From contig MEOE01000004.1 in the NCBI GenBank assembly GCA_001768565.1, forward strand, positions 68,313 to 132,312: a stretch of 64,000 nucleotides of DNA, read 5' to 3'. The notes under the pieces are model-generated. The model made no database searches. It had not been told where the DNA came from and saw only the letters and a list, made by a program, of their open reading frames with translations. Positions within the stretch are counted from its first letter, which is position 1. Each line of letters opens with the position of its first letter. Below, piece after piece: positions 8,481 through 18,559 of the stretch. The DNA comes from Bacteroidetes bacterium GWF2_33_16. Lineage in GTDB: Bacteria; Bacteroidota; Bacteroidia; Bacteroidales; UBA12077. The position numbers and the translations under genes were made by a program.

Positions 8481-9944
8481 ATGAAAACAAATAAGAATTT
8501 GATCATATTATTGGTGATTTTCATCATCTCTTTAAAATCTAGCGGACAGGAACAATCATTAGGACTTATTGATAATTCTTTGCTTATAGCGGATTATAAC
8601 TACTTGCTCACAACACTTGAAGAGACACATCCGAACTTGTATGCTTACGTTCCAAAGGATGATTTTGTGAAGAAAACCGATGAATTTAGGGCTTCGATCA
8701 ATAAGCCCATGTCAAAATCTGATTTTCATAAAATCTTACTTCAAACCATATCGCTTATCAAACAAGGACATACCATGGTTTTTGGTGATGGCGGTTATCG
8801 AAATTTTTTGAAATCAGGAGGCTTAGCTTTTCCATTTAAAATAGACTACAACCATGGTCACATCTACATTGATGAAAACCTTTCGACTTACGGTGAGTTT
8901 GTTAAAGGCACTGAAATTATTGCAATTAATCATATTACGGTAAACAGGATAATTGATGAATTTACACCCTATTTAAGGGTTAGGCCTAACGGGTATATCG
9001 GAGCAACGCTTTCTTATAACTGGGGAGGATTTTTGTGGCTTTTGTATGGTTTTAGTGATCAGTTTACCATTAGTTATATTTTACCAAACGAGAATAAAAT
9101 TCAAACAAAAACGATAGAAGGAGCAAGTCTGGAGCAAATTAATAATAAAACAAGATCGGGCAGCAATAAAGATTTTGAGTTTAATCTGGAGCCTGCAAGA
9201 AAAACGGCTTTATTGAAACTAAATACTTTCCATCTTGATTTTGATAAATACGACAGTCTTTTGACCCATGTTTTTACAGAAATACAAAACAGTGAAATTG
9301 AAAATCTGATTATTGATGTTCGGGAAAATGAAGGAGGAAATGGAAATCTTGTTTCCACACTGGTTAACTATTTAACAGATAAGCCTTACATTTCATCAGG
9401 TGGTAGTCAGGTAAAAACCAGTAAAGCTACAAAACTATGTTATACAACGCATCCAGTTCTTGTAAATGCCATTGAGCAAGCTAGAAAGGCGGAGGGTGAT
9501 ACTCCAGCGTTTCTAAAATTGGTTGATTGTTTTTTAGAAAGCGACCCTGGAACAATTACAATATTTCCAGAAGAAACAATAACCCCTAAAGAAAATCAAT
9601 ACAGATTTAGTGGGCAACTCTATGTATTAACAAGCAAAGATACTTATTCTGCAGGTACATTATTTTCGGCTCAAATTAAAGATAATAACATTGGAATTAT
9701 TGTAGGAGAAGAGACCTCCGATAATCCTACAATGTATGCATGTATCATGTTATTTGAATTACCAAATACAAAAATTAATATTCAGAATTCTGCTCAATAC
9801 AGTCTTCGCCCGGGGGGCTTCGACGATCAAAGAGGTGTATTGCCGGATTTTAAAGTAGAACCAACTTATAATGATTACATCAATAACTATGATAGGGTTT
9901 TGAATTACACCTATTGGTTAATTGATGAAAATATAACAAAATAA
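8481..9944 (+). CDS. S41-family (tail-specific protease-like) peptidase
   Basis: The 487-aa secreted protein has an N-terminal signal (cleavage after SSGQ). Its C-terminal half shows the S41 fold: LIIDVRENEGGNG (about residues 276-288) and a YVLTSKDTYSAGTLF segment (about 385-399) whose Ser in YSAGT is the expected nucleophile. The PDZ that canonical CtpA proteins carry between the helical N-region and the catalytic domain is not obvious. This is typical of Bacteroidota periplasmic S41 peptidases of unknown substrate. The next gene is 108 bp away across an inverted repeat. Confidence 0.82.
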   Translation: MKTNKNLIILLVIFIISLKSSGQEQSLGLIDNSLLIADYNYLLTTLEETHPNLYAYVPKDDFVKKTDEFRASINKPMSKSDFHKILLQTISLIKQGHTMVFGDGGYRNFLKSGGLAFPFKIDYNHGHIYIDENLSTYGEFVKGTEIIAINHITVNRIIDEFTPYLRVRPNGYIGATLSYNWGGFLWLLYGFSDQFTISYILPNENKIQTKTIEGASLEQINNKTRSGSNKDFEFNLEPARKTALLKLNTFHLDFDKYDSLLTHVFTEIQNSEIENLIIDVRENEGGNGNLVSTLVNYLTDKPYISSGGSQVKTSKATKLCYTTHPVLVNAIEQARKAEGDTPAFLKLVDCFLESDPGTITIFPEETITPKENQYRFSGQLYVLTSKDTYSAGTLFSAQIKDNNIGIIVGEETSDNPTMYACIMLFELPNTKINIQNSAQYSLRPGGFDDQRGVLPDFKVEPTYNDYINNYDRVLNYTYWLIDENITK

Positions 9945-9961
9945 TTAATTATAAAATATAT

Positions 9962-10022
9962 GAAATGTCCATGATTTAAAAAAACAACCGAAATAATTAT
10001 AATTCAACATTATGGACATTCC
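9962..10022. repeat. Imperfect inverted repeat between the S41 and esterase genes
   Basis: Arms at 9962-9975 and 10009-10022 are complementary at 12 of 14 positions with a 33-base loop. It could be a processing or attenuation hairpin inside the run. No T-tract follows, so a classical terminator is unlikely. Confidence 0.35.
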
Positions 10023-10052
10023 ATGTGACCATTAAAAACAAATTATAAACAC

Positions 10053-10874
10053 ATGAAAAAGATTGTATTAATAATTAGCCTGTTTTTAGGAACTACATTA
10101 TTATTTGCACAAGATATTCAAGTAAAAATAGGATTTAGAGACAGCATTAAATCTGAAATTCTTCAGGAGAATAGAAACATAATAATTTATCTTCCTAATA
10201 ATTATAAGAATTCTGATAAATCATATTCTGTATTGTATCGTTTAGATGGCAATACACAAATAATGCTTGAAACTATAGCAACAGTTAATAGATTGACTTT
10301 TAGCGATGAGATTGCCCCGGAAATGATTATTGTGGCCATAGAAAATACGAATAGACCAAGGGATATGTGGCCTGTAAATACAAAGTATTATCCTGAGCCG
10401 AATATTCCAGGAGCAAAATCGTTTTTAGCGTTTATTGAAAAAGAACTTATTCCATATATTGAAACGAATTATAAAACAAATAAGGAAAGAATTATTTGCG
10501 GACAATCGCTAAGTGGAATATTTACATCATATGCATTTTTAACTAAACCGGAATTATTTGATTCGTATATAATTTGTAGTGCAGCTTTTCCTGGATGTGA
10601 AAATTATTTTAAAGAATTAAGAATTAAAGTGTTTCAACAAGTAGACCAATTTAAAGGTAAGAAACTATTTATGACGAATGGACTAAAAGATCCACTTGAT
10701 CCTGATGGCAGAATGCAACTACAAATAGCTGAGTTTTCTAATTCTATTCAAGAAAATCTAAAAGACAAAGTAGTACATAAATATTTGACATACGAAAATG
10801 AAGGGCATGTGCCATATCATAGTTTATATGATGGTTTGAAATTTATTTTTGAATTTAATATAAAAGCTCAATAA
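10053..10874 (+). CDS. Secreted alpha/beta-hydrolase-fold esterase (Esterase D/PF00756 type)
   Basis: The 273-aa protein has a signal peptide (cleavage near LLFAQ). Recognisable elements are YSVLYRLDGN (oxyanion region), IIVAIENTNRPRDM, and the nucleophile elbow GQSLSG around residue 151. The late catalytic residues are plausibly DPLDPDG and the His in NEGHVPYHSL. The family includes siderophore esterases (IroE, Fes), feruloyl esterases and S-formylglutathione hydrolases. No iron-uptake gene is adjacent, so the substrate is left open. Confidence 0.82.
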   Translation: MKKIVLIISLFLGTTLLFAQDIQVKIGFRDSIKSEILQENRNIIIYLPNNYKNSDKSYSVLYRLDGNTQIMLETIATVNRLTFSDEIAPEMIIVAIENTNRPRDMWPVNTKYYPEPNIPGAKSFLAFIEKELIPYIETNYKTNKERIICGQSLSGIFTSYAFLTKPELFDSYIICSAAFPGCENYFKELRIKVFQQVDQFKGKKLFMTNGLKDPLDPDGRMQLQIAEFSNSIQENLKDKVVHKYLTYENEGHVPYHSLYDGLKFIFEFNIKAQ

Positions 10875-10903
10875 AAGAGAACAAAACATTATAAAAAGGA
10901 ACT

Positions 10904-13324
10904 ATGTACCAACTAAATCTTACACTTCGTAAATTACTGAAAAACAAATTGTCAACTATAGCTTTGCTGTTTTCGCTTTGTATTGGATTTGTTACATATA
11001 TTATAATTTCAAGTTATGTGATATATGAAAAAACATATGATAGGTATATCCCTGATTATGAAAATATATACCGAGTTGTTGCAGAAGTGTATTCGGATAA
11101 TGAACTTGCAATGAAAATACCACAGTGCGAAAGAAGTATGGGAGAATCAATGGTTGAAAACTACTCAAATGTACTCTCTTCCGGATTTTTATGTGGAACA
11201 AATAACCCACATTATAAAATTGGAGAAAATATTTTCTCAACAGAGAATGTTTATCATGCTTCGAAAGGTTTGTTAGATGTTTTGTCAATTCATATACTTA
11301 AGGGTGAAACGTCGCAGTTATTAACTGAACCATATAAAGTTATTATTTCAGAAAGTACTGCAAGAAAATATTTTGGAGAAAAAGATCCTATTGGAGAAAT
11401 AATATTTAAATATCCGGGATACGAATACGAAGTTGAAGGGGTATATAAGGATATACCTGAGAATACCCATTTTAAGGCTGATATGCTTCTTTCTTTTCAT
11501 GATAATATGCGACTTCCTCCTCCATTAAAGGATAATTGGGGTGAAACATCTTTTTATACATATCTCAAAGTTGATAATGATAATGATTTATATGCCCTTG
11601 AAGAGGGCATGGATCAGTTGGCTTATGAAAATAAGAAGAGTAAGTTTGAAAATAATAATTCTTTAAATAAGTATAAGTTGCAGGCTATAAAGGATATCCA
11701 TTTAAAGTCAGATCTTAAGGGAGAATTATCAATAAATGGTAAGAATAACTATTTAAATATCTTATTTGTGCTAAGTCTCTTAATACTCCTTGCTTCGGGA
11801 TTTAATTATGTATATTTTTCATATACCAGAGTATTAAGAAATATTCGAGATATTGGTATTCAAAAAGTTTTTGGCATTAAAACAAAAGATTTAATAAAGC
11901 AGTTTTTCACAGAGTCATTCTTAATTCATTCTATAGCTGTTTTAGTATCTTTTATTGTATGTTCATTAATAGGAAATAGTATTTATAATAAAGTAAATAT
12001 TGATATTAGTCTCACATACAATAATTTAGGTTTTTGGCTGGGTCTTATACTAGTTTATTTCTTGAGTTCTGTTCTGACTATTATCTTCCCTGTTCTTATG
12101 ATTCAGAAAAAAAGACCTCTTGAATTGTTAACATATAAAAATAAACGAAACGCAGGTAGAATTTCGTTTCAGCAAATAATTACTGTAGTGCAGTTTGTAA
12201 TAATCATATCAATAATTTCGGTAATTATTGGTGTTGATAAACAAATAGACTATTTGCTTACCAAAGATAAAGGTATTGATATTTCGAACAATCTTGTATT
12301 GAAAGTTCCCCAGTATTTAAGAAAAAGCTCACAACGTGTAAATAACCTTTATTCATTTGAACAGGAATTAGTAAAACATCCTGGAATATCATTCATTTCA
12401 AGTTGCCATGCAGTGCCAGGTGATATACTTGCATTTAATTTTAATGCTTCCGAAAAAGGAAAATCTAATCCAATAAAGCCAGCCCTTTATGTTACGGATA
12501 AAAGTTTTCTGGAGATCTTTAGAATTGAACTTGTTGGTGGAGAGAATTTTCATAATGACTTAAATCCGGAAAGTTCAGGTTGTATCATAAATAAGACTTG
12601 TTTAGAAAAATTAGGGTACCAAAAACCATCAGAAGCAATTGGAAGAGTATTGATTTTGAATGATGAAAGCCAAATGCAGCATCATGAGATTCCTATAGTT
12701 GGAGTCTGCAATGACTTTAATTTTCAATCCATGAAAAAAAGTCCAGACCCTATAATATTAATAAATTGGGGCCAGGACATGTTATGGGGAAATTATATTG
12801 TAAAACTCAATAATTTAAAAGATTTCGAATCTATAAACTCGTTCATCAAGAAAAAGTTTCTTGAAACATTTCCTAATTATCCATATGAATATTTTTGGTT
12901 AGAAGATCATTATAATAAGCAGTATGCAGAAGATCAAAAATTAACTATGCTACTTAAGTTTTTTGTTTTACTAACCATTTTAATAAGTGTAGTAAATTTA
13001 TTTTCAATGGTATGGTATAATACAATAATGCGAACAAAAGAAATTGGTATTAGAAAAGTAAATGGAGCCAACGTATTCGAAATAGTTAAAATGCTAAATT
13101 TTGATTATTTAAAATGGATTTTATTAGCTGCTATTATTGCATTCCCAATTTCATATTATTCGCTTTATGAATGGTTAGCAGGATTTGCATATAAAACAAC
13201 ATTATCATGGTGGATATTTATTATATCTGGGGCATTTGCCTTGTTATTAGGTCTTTTAACAATTTCATGGCATACTTATAAGTTAGCGAATATGAATCCG
13301 ACAAATGCCTTGAGATACGAATAA
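10904..13324 (+). CDS. FtsX/MacB-type ABC transporter permease
   Basis: This 806-aa protein has the duplicated Bacteroidota permease layout: TM1 (residues 15-38), a long MacB periplasmic core domain, three TMs with an FtsX domain (about 285-410), a second TM plus periplasmic domain (about 420-670), and a final FtsX domain with GIRKVNGANVFEIVKMLN near 720. These permeases do mechanotransmission or lipoprotein/peptide export together with a separate ATPase, and none is encoded in the window. It starts 29 bp after the esterase and is a paralogue of the next gene and of the one at 15956. Confidence 0.88.
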   Translation: MYQLNLTLRKLLKNKLSTIALLFSLCIGFVTYIIISSYVIYEKTYDRYIPDYENIYRVVAEVYSDNELAMKIPQCERSMGESMVENYSNVLSSGFLCGTNNPHYKIGENIFSTENVYHASKGLLDVLSIHILKGETSQLLTEPYKVIISESTARKYFGEKDPIGEIIFKYPGYEYEVEGVYKDIPENTHFKADMLLSFHDNMRLPPPLKDNWGETSFYTYLKVDNDNDLYALEEGMDQLAYENKKSKFENNNSLNKYKLQAIKDIHLKSDLKGELSINGKNNYLNILFVLSLLILLASGFNYVYFSYTRVLRNIRDIGIQKVFGIKTKDLIKQFFTESFLIHSIAVLVSFIVCSLIGNSIYNKVNIDISLTYNNLGFWLGLILVYFLSSVLTIIFPVLMIQKKRPLELLTYKNKRNAGRISFQQIITVVQFVIIISIISVIIGVDKQIDYLLTKDKGIDISNNLVLKVPQYLRKSSQRVNNLYSFEQELVKHPGISFISSCHAVPGDILAFNFNASEKGKSNPIKPALYVTDKSFLEIFRIELVGGENFHNDLNPESSGCIINKTCLEKLGYQKPSEAIGRVLILNDESQMQHHEIPIVGVCNDFNFQSMKKSPDPIILINWGQDMLWGNYIVKLNNLKDFESINSFIKKKFLETFPNYPYEYFWLEDHYNKQYAEDQKLTMLLKFFVLLTILISVVNLFSMVWYNTIMRTKEIGIRKVNGANVFEIVKMLNFDYLKWILLAAIIAFPISYYSLYEWLAGFAYKTTLSWWIFIISGAFALLLGLLTISWHTYKLANMNPTNALRYE

Positions 13325-13408
13325 GCAATATTGGATATTAAAAAGATATTATAATGCATAAGCTATATTTCTTATTAATTCATAATTTTTTATATAAAAA
13401 AGCATACT

Positions 13409-15781
13409 ATGTTTAAATATTTTATCAAAACAGGATTTAGAAATATTATTAAATATAAAAATAACTCAATTGTAAGTATCATTAGTTTATCTCTTGGAAT
13501 TGCAATTTTAATATTAATAGGAGTTTATAGTTATAATGAACTCAGCGTAGATAATTTTCATACAAAAGTACCACGAATTGTTAAAGTCTCGTATGGTAAT
13601 TCCAGTTTTACGCCGGGTCCTTTATCGGAGCTTTTAAAAAAGGACTTTCCTGAAATTCAAGATGCAACACATATTGAAACACATATGTTATTTGCTAACT
13701 CTCCTGTTTTAAACTATAATAACAATTCATTTGAAATAGAACATTATTATTCCACGGATTCTGCATTTTTCAACTTATTTGATTTTGAAGTTTTATATGG
13801 AGATATTAATACAGCCCTAAACTTGCCGTTTTCCATAATTCTGACTGAAAGTGAAGCAATTAGAATCTTTAATAATGCCAATCCAATTGGAGAAAATATT
13901 ACGTGGAAAAGTCTTCAGGATTTTACATTTACAGTTAAAGCGGTAGTCAAAGATCCTCCACAAAATTCATCAATACAGTTTAATGGTTTAATCTCAGTTA
14001 CATCCATAAAGAATATGTGGTTTAACTATCCCGAAGATTGGGGATTTACTGTTTTCGAGACATATCTTCTTTTAGAATCAAAGGTAAACCTTACTGAGTT
14101 TGAACAAAAGCTAAGAAACTATCTTATCGAATATTACAAAACAAACTTGTCGTCAACTTCCAGTTCTAACGAAGCAGAAACGAATCCGTTATTATTGCAT
14201 CCACTTAAAGAAGTTTACTTTAATAAAGATCTCACACACGACACAACAAACAGGGGAAATAGATTGCTTGTAAGGATATTAATAACTGTAGGAATTGTTA
14301 TTATGCTTCTGTCCATTATTAATTATGTAAATCTTTCAACAGCAATTGCTTCACTTAAAACAACAAAAATAGGTTTGCAAAAAGTGCTTGGTTCAACTAA
14401 TCGTAGTCTGATATTCCAATATTTATCCGAATCAACAATTATAAGTTTATTCGCAGCAGTATTTGGTTTCATAATTGCAAAATTATTTTTGAATAGTTTT
14501 AGTTTATTTATGGGTAAGAGTCATATTTTAGAGTTTTCGTATCCATATCTGTTATTATTTTTAATCCCGGGAATCTTTATAATAGGAATTACTGCAGGAA
14601 TTTGCCCGGCTTTTTTTATGGTAAAGCAGAAGCCAATTGACATGCTTAAAAAGAAGTCCAAAAATAAATACAAAGGATTTAATCTTCGCGTTTTCTTAAC
14701 AATATTTCAGTTTATAGTATCTATGTTTTTAATTGCTGTTACGCTTTTAATTTATAAGCAAGTAAATTATTTAAAGAACAAAGATCTGGGAATAAATACC
14801 GAGCATATAATATATGCAAAAATGCCCAATGCAATACGTGAAAACAGAGGAGTCTTTCGTGAACGATTACAAAGTTTGCAGAATGTAACCGAAATATCAT
14901 TTTCAAGTAACATTGTTGGACAGATCGAAGGAATGGGGAGTATGGAAGTAGATGGAAAGACTATAAATTTTGCCACAACTTGGGTAGATGCAGAATTTAT
15001 TGATTTATATAATTTGCAATTAATTGAAGGTAGATTCTTTTCTAATGAATTCCCAAGTGATTTAAATTCAACAGCTCTTTTAAACGAAACTGCACTTAAG
15101 GAATTTGATTTAAAAGATCCATATAAATTAGAAATTAGAGTTCCGGGTGGAAGGGCAAAAGTAGTAGGAATTGTAAAAGATTTCAACTTTAAATCTTTAC
15201 ACACTAAAATTGAACCCATTGCAATAATCTTTTTACCACGACAGGGGCAGTTTGCCAATATAAAATTATCTGGGATTAATGTTTCTCAAACATTGAAATC
15301 AATAGAAAATATTTGGAATGAAATTGCACCTGGATTTCCATTCAGTTATCATTTCTTGGATTCCAGTTTTGAGAATTTATATAAAAAAGATGAACGCATG
15401 GGAAAAGCCATTACTAGTTTTTCTTTAATAGCTATTCTAATTGCATTAATTGGAATATATGGGCTATCAACATTTTTATCTCAGAGTCGTGTTAAAGAAA
15501 TCAGCATACGTAAGATTAATGGCGCAAAAATCTGGCAAATACTATTATTATTGAATTTGGATATTATAAAAAGTTTGATTGTTGCATTTATTATTGCTTA
15601 TCCTTTATCTTGGTATGCAATGAGCAAATGGCTTGAAAATTTTGCCTATAAAACGGAAATTAGTTTGTGGATTTTCATTATATCAGGATTAATTGTTTCA
15701 TTAATAGCTATAACAACTGTAAGCATTCAGAGTTGGAGAGTTGCAACGAAAAATCCCGCAGATACAGTTAGGTATGAATAA
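13409..15781 (+). CDS. FtsX/MacB-type ABC transporter permease
   Basis: The 790-aa protein has the same duplicated MacB_PCD-FtsX-MacB_PCD-FtsX layout as the preceding gene, with the coupling-helix segment ISIRKINGAKIWQILLLLN near residue 700. The C-terminus keeps the family ending (NPADTVRYE). It is the last gene of the plus-strand run and faces the minus-strand permease across a nested hairpin terminator. Having two permeases in tandem suggests either a heterodimer or two substrates. Confidence 0.88.
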   Translation: MFKYFIKTGFRNIIKYKNNSIVSIISLSLGIAILILIGVYSYNELSVDNFHTKVPRIVKVSYGNSSFTPGPLSELLKKDFPEIQDATHIETHMLFANSPVLNYNNNSFEIEHYYSTDSAFFNLFDFEVLYGDINTALNLPFSIILTESEAIRIFNNANPIGENITWKSLQDFTFTVKAVVKDPPQNSSIQFNGLISVTSIKNMWFNYPEDWGFTVFETYLLLESKVNLTEFEQKLRNYLIEYYKTNLSSTSSSNEAETNPLLLHPLKEVYFNKDLTHDTTNRGNRLLVRILITVGIVIMLLSIINYVNLSTAIASLKTTKIGLQKVLGSTNRSLIFQYLSESTIISLFAAVFGFIIAKLFLNSFSLFMGKSHILEFSYPYLLLFLIPGIFIIGITAGICPAFFMVKQKPIDMLKKKSKNKYKGFNLRVFLTIFQFIVSMFLIAVTLLIYKQVNYLKNKDLGINTEHIIYAKMPNAIRENRGVFRERLQSLQNVTEISFSSNIVGQIEGMGSMEVDGKTINFATTWVDAEFIDLYNLQLIEGRFFSNEFPSDLNSTALLNETALKEFDLKDPYKLEIRVPGGRAKVVGIVKDFNFKSLHTKIEPIAIIFLPRQGQFANIKLSGINVSQTLKSIENIWNEIAPGFPFSYHFLDSSFENLYKKDERMGKAITSFSLIAILIALIGIYGLSTFLSQSRVKEISIRKINGAKIWQILLLLNLDIIKSLIVAFIIAYPLSWYAMSKWLENFAYKTEISLWIFIISGLIVSLIAITTVSIQSWRVATKNPADTVRYE

Positions 15782-15874
15782 TATTTAACATAGATTAAAG
15801 CTTGTGTTTTAGTTTGTAGCTTTATTTCAGGATAAGGGTTCAGTGAATTTGAAATGGAAGATTGATATTTTAGA

Positions 15875-15949
15875 AAGTGATTTTCATGTACTTTATATTG
15901 AAGTGTATAATGGATTGGTTATACACCTTATAACACATGAAAATCACTT
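15875..15949. terminator. Nested stem-loop between convergent permease genes
   Basis: Perfect 15-base arms (15875-15889 and 15935-15949) enclose a second perfect 8-base stem (15903-15910 and 15919-15926). The position between two converging genes fits a bidirectional transcription stop, although the T-tracts are weak. Confidence 0.65.
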
Positions 15950-15955
15950 ATTTAC

Positions 15956-18367
15956 TTATTCGTAGCGTAAAGCATTCACAGGGTTTGTTCTGCTTGCTTT
16001 TAGTGCTTTATATGTTACAGATAATAACGCAATAATAATAGCTATAATCCCACTAATAATAAATGGCCAAATAGTTAAATCAATGCGATAAGTAAAATTA
16101 TTTAGCCACCTATTCATAAAATACCATGCTATTGGCCAGGCTACTATATTTGAAAATAATACGAGTAGTAAAAATTCCCGATTAGTTAATTTAACAATTG
16201 TACCAACAGATGCTCCCATAACTTTTCGAATACCTATCTCTTTTGTGCGCTGTTCGGCAGTATATGAAGCAAGCCCAAATATACCCAGACATGCTATTAT
16301 AATTGCTAATCCTGAAAAAATTACAAATATTGTAAAGAAACGCTTTTCAGCTTTATATAAGGCATTTAAATCATCTTCATAGAATGATGGTGCATAATTT
16401 ATTTCAACATTCTGATTATCCCATTTTTCTTTAATATATTCTAAAATTTCGCTGGTATTCGATGAGTTTACTTTTATAATTAACCAAGATATCATATCAT
16501 GATTTATAAGATATACCACAGGTGCAATTCTGTTGTGTACCGATTCGAAATGGAAATCTTCAGCAACACCTATAACCTGTCCCTTGCGGGGAACCCATTT
16601 TCCGGATGTAGGATCAACTATACTCGTTTCAAACATTTTCCCTAATGGCTCGTTCCATCCAAATTCTTTAATAGCGGCTTCATTTAAAATAAAAGTAGAA
16701 TTTTCATCTACACTCATATTTCTGTCAAAACTTCTTCCTTTTACTATTTTATTTTTTAAAGTTTTAAAATAATCATATTCAACAGGAACCAACTTAATGG
16801 CTTTATTTCCGTCGTATTCTACACCTTCTGCCTTATAGCTTAGATACATAGATAGTTCTAATGGTGGGCGCTTTAGTGAACCTGTTATGCTTGTAATATT
16901 TGGGTTTTTCAGTAATTCTTCTTTAAAAGCTTCATACTTATCTGTGCCGGGAGAACGCATTATTACGATATTTGATGGATCAATTCCCAAAGGCTTATTC
17001 TTCATATATGACCATTGTAGGTATACAATTAAGGTACACACAATAAGGATTATAGATATGGAAAACTGAAATATAACAAGCACTTTTCTTAGAATTCCAC
17101 CAGATGAAGAGCTTTTTGATTTCTTTTTCAGTGCATTGAGTGGTTTAATTGAGCTAAGAAAAAATGCTGGATAACTACCAGAGAAGATTCCAATTACAAT
17201 TGCAATAACAAATATTAATAAGAATATCCACATATTATTCATCCATAAAATATCTATTTCTTTTCCAGCAATTCTGTTAAAGGCAGGCATCAGAATATCA
17301 GCTAATGCAACTGAAAATACTAATGACACAAATGTCGTTAAAATAGCTTCTCCTAAGAATTGAAATACAAGACTCATTTTTTTAGCTCCCAGCACTTTAC
17401 GCATGCCTACTTCTAACGATCTATTTGCAGAACGAGCAGTTGCAAGGTTCATGTAATTTATAGAAGCAATGAGTAGTATAAAAATGGCTATTATTGAAAA
17501 TAGTAAAACATTCCTGTAATTTCCGTTAGTTTCTAACTCCCAACTTGCATTCGAATGCAAATGAATATCTAATAACGGTTGAATCAATAAATCAGGAATA
17601 AAAGTTGTTTCCACACCTCGCATTTGCTTTGTAAAATCTTTACCTTTCTTTTGTATTGATTCAATTGATAAATTTTCAGGTATAAGTATGTAGCTATATA
17701 CCGACATATTGCCCCAATCATTCAATTCTAAATGTGTTAGAACATTTGGAGCAGATCCCATGGAAATCATAATATTAAGATGAAAATGAGAATTTCTTGG
17801 CATGTCTTTAATGACACCAGTAATTCGAGATGTAGCTTCACCCACATTTGTCATAATGTGAAGTGTTTTATTAATAGGATTTTCATCACCAAAAAATTTC
17901 TTCGCAACACTTTCGGTTATTACAATAGTATATGGTTCGTCTAAAGCTCCTTTTGGATTTCCTGCAATCCATTCAAAGGTGAATACATCAAAAAAATCCT
18001 TATCTACCAATGAAATATTTGACTCATAGAATTTTTTATCCTCATACTCAACATAGTAAGATTGAGGCCATCCAATCCTTACAAATGTTTCAATTTGATT
18101 AAAATAGCTTTCAAATGCTTCCTTTAGCTTATATTCTGTTACAATTTGATCTATTCTATCACCATTAGGTCTTTCAACGTCGTAACCTACTCTGTAAATT
18201 CGCTCAGCTTTTTCGTTAAAGCGATCGTAACTCAATTCATCAATAATATAAAATGTAAGGAGCAGGCAAGCGGTTAAACCAATTGTTAAACCTAAAAGAT
18301 TTATTATAAAATAACCTTTCTGTTTAATTAGGTTTCGTATGGCAGTTATAAAATAATTCTTAATCAT
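15956..18367 (-). CDS. FtsX/MacB-type ABC transporter permease, sigma-54 driven
   Basis: The 803-aa protein has the duplicated permease layout, with conserved GMRKVLGAKKMSLVFQFLGE (near residue 325) and GIRKVMGASVGTIVKLTN (near 720) coupling segments and the NPVNALRYE ending. It is transcribed from the -24/-12 promoter at 18417-18432, divergently from the NtrC-type regulator, which strongly suggests that regulator controls it. As for the other two permeases, the partner ATPase must be encoded elsewhere. Confidence 0.88.
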   Translation of the reverse strand: MIKNYFITAIRNLIKQKGYFIINLLGLTIGLTACLLLTFYIIDELSYDRFNEKAERIYRVGYDVERPNGDRIDQIVTEYKLKEAFESYFNQIETFVRIGWPQSYYVEYEDKKFYESNISLVDKDFFDVFTFEWIAGNPKGALDEPYTIVITESVAKKFFGDENPINKTLHIMTNVGEATSRITGVIKDMPRNSHFHLNIMISMGSAPNVLTHLELNDWGNMSVYSYILIPENLSIESIQKKGKDFTKQMRGVETTFIPDLLIQPLLDIHLHSNASWELETNGNYRNVLLFSIIAIFILLIASINYMNLATARSANRSLEVGMRKVLGAKKMSLVFQFLGEAILTTFVSLVFSVALADILMPAFNRIAGKEIDILWMNNMWIFLLIFVIAIVIGIFSGSYPAFFLSSIKPLNALKKKSKSSSSGGILRKVLVIFQFSISIILIVCTLIVYLQWSYMKNKPLGIDPSNIVIMRSPGTDKYEAFKEELLKNPNITSITGSLKRPPLELSMYLSYKAEGVEYDGNKAIKLVPVEYDYFKTLKNKIVKGRSFDRNMSVDENSTFILNEAAIKEFGWNEPLGKMFETSIVDPTSGKWVPRKGQVIGVAEDFHFESVHNRIAPVVYLINHDMISWLIIKVNSSNTSEILEYIKEKWDNQNVEINYAPSFYEDDLNALYKAEKRFFTIFVIFSGLAIIIACLGIFGLASYTAEQRTKEIGIRKVMGASVGTIVKLTNREFLLLVLFSNIVAWPIAWYFMNRWLNNFTYRIDLTIWPFIISGIIAIIIALLSVTYKALKASRTNPVNALRYE

Positions 18368-18416
18368 GATATGTTAAATTTATTAATTATTATTCAATTT
18401 TAGTTGTGGTGAAAAA

Positions 18417-18432
18417 GGCAACAGCTGTGCCA
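18417..18432 (-). promoter_or_regulatory. Sigma-54 (-24/-12) promoter of the third permease
   Basis: On the minus strand TGGCAC-N5-TTGCC is a near-perfect sigma-54 promoter with GG and GC 10 bp apart. It lies about 50 nt upstream of the permease start, with the palindrome at 18508-18522 about 75 bp further upstream. Confidence 0.82.
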
Positions 18433-18507
18433 TGCACTAAAGTGCCAATATATCAACACTTTAAAATTTGGGTTGTTAAGGTGTTTGAGTAATAATTACA
18501 AGGCATT

Positions 18508-18522
18508 GTGTAAATATTACAC
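18508..18522. promoter_or_regulatory. Palindromic UAS candidate, copy 2
   Basis: This 15-mer is identical to the one at 4443-4457. It lies 75 bp upstream of the sigma-54 promoter at 18417-18432. It also overlaps the expected -33 region of the regulator's own promoter (-7 TAGATTTG at 18533-18540), so negative autoregulation is possible. Confidence 0.7.
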
Positions 18523-18532
18523 ATTTATTTTG

Positions 18533-18540
18533 TAGATTTG
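18533..18540 (+). promoter_or_regulatory. -7 element (TAGATTTG) of the NtrC-type regulator gene
   Basis: This is an exact match to the Bacteroidota TAnnTTTG -7 motif, 20 bp upstream of the ATG at 18560. No clear -33 TTTG is present; the palindrome occupies that place. Confidence 0.6.
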
Positions 18541-18559
18541 ATAAAACAATGATGCTTTT

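Noticed and set aside
18432..18450. A second TGGCAC upstream of the sigma-54 promoter on the minus strand.
   Set aside because: It is followed by TTTAGTGCAT, so no GC lies at the required 10-bp distance from GG.
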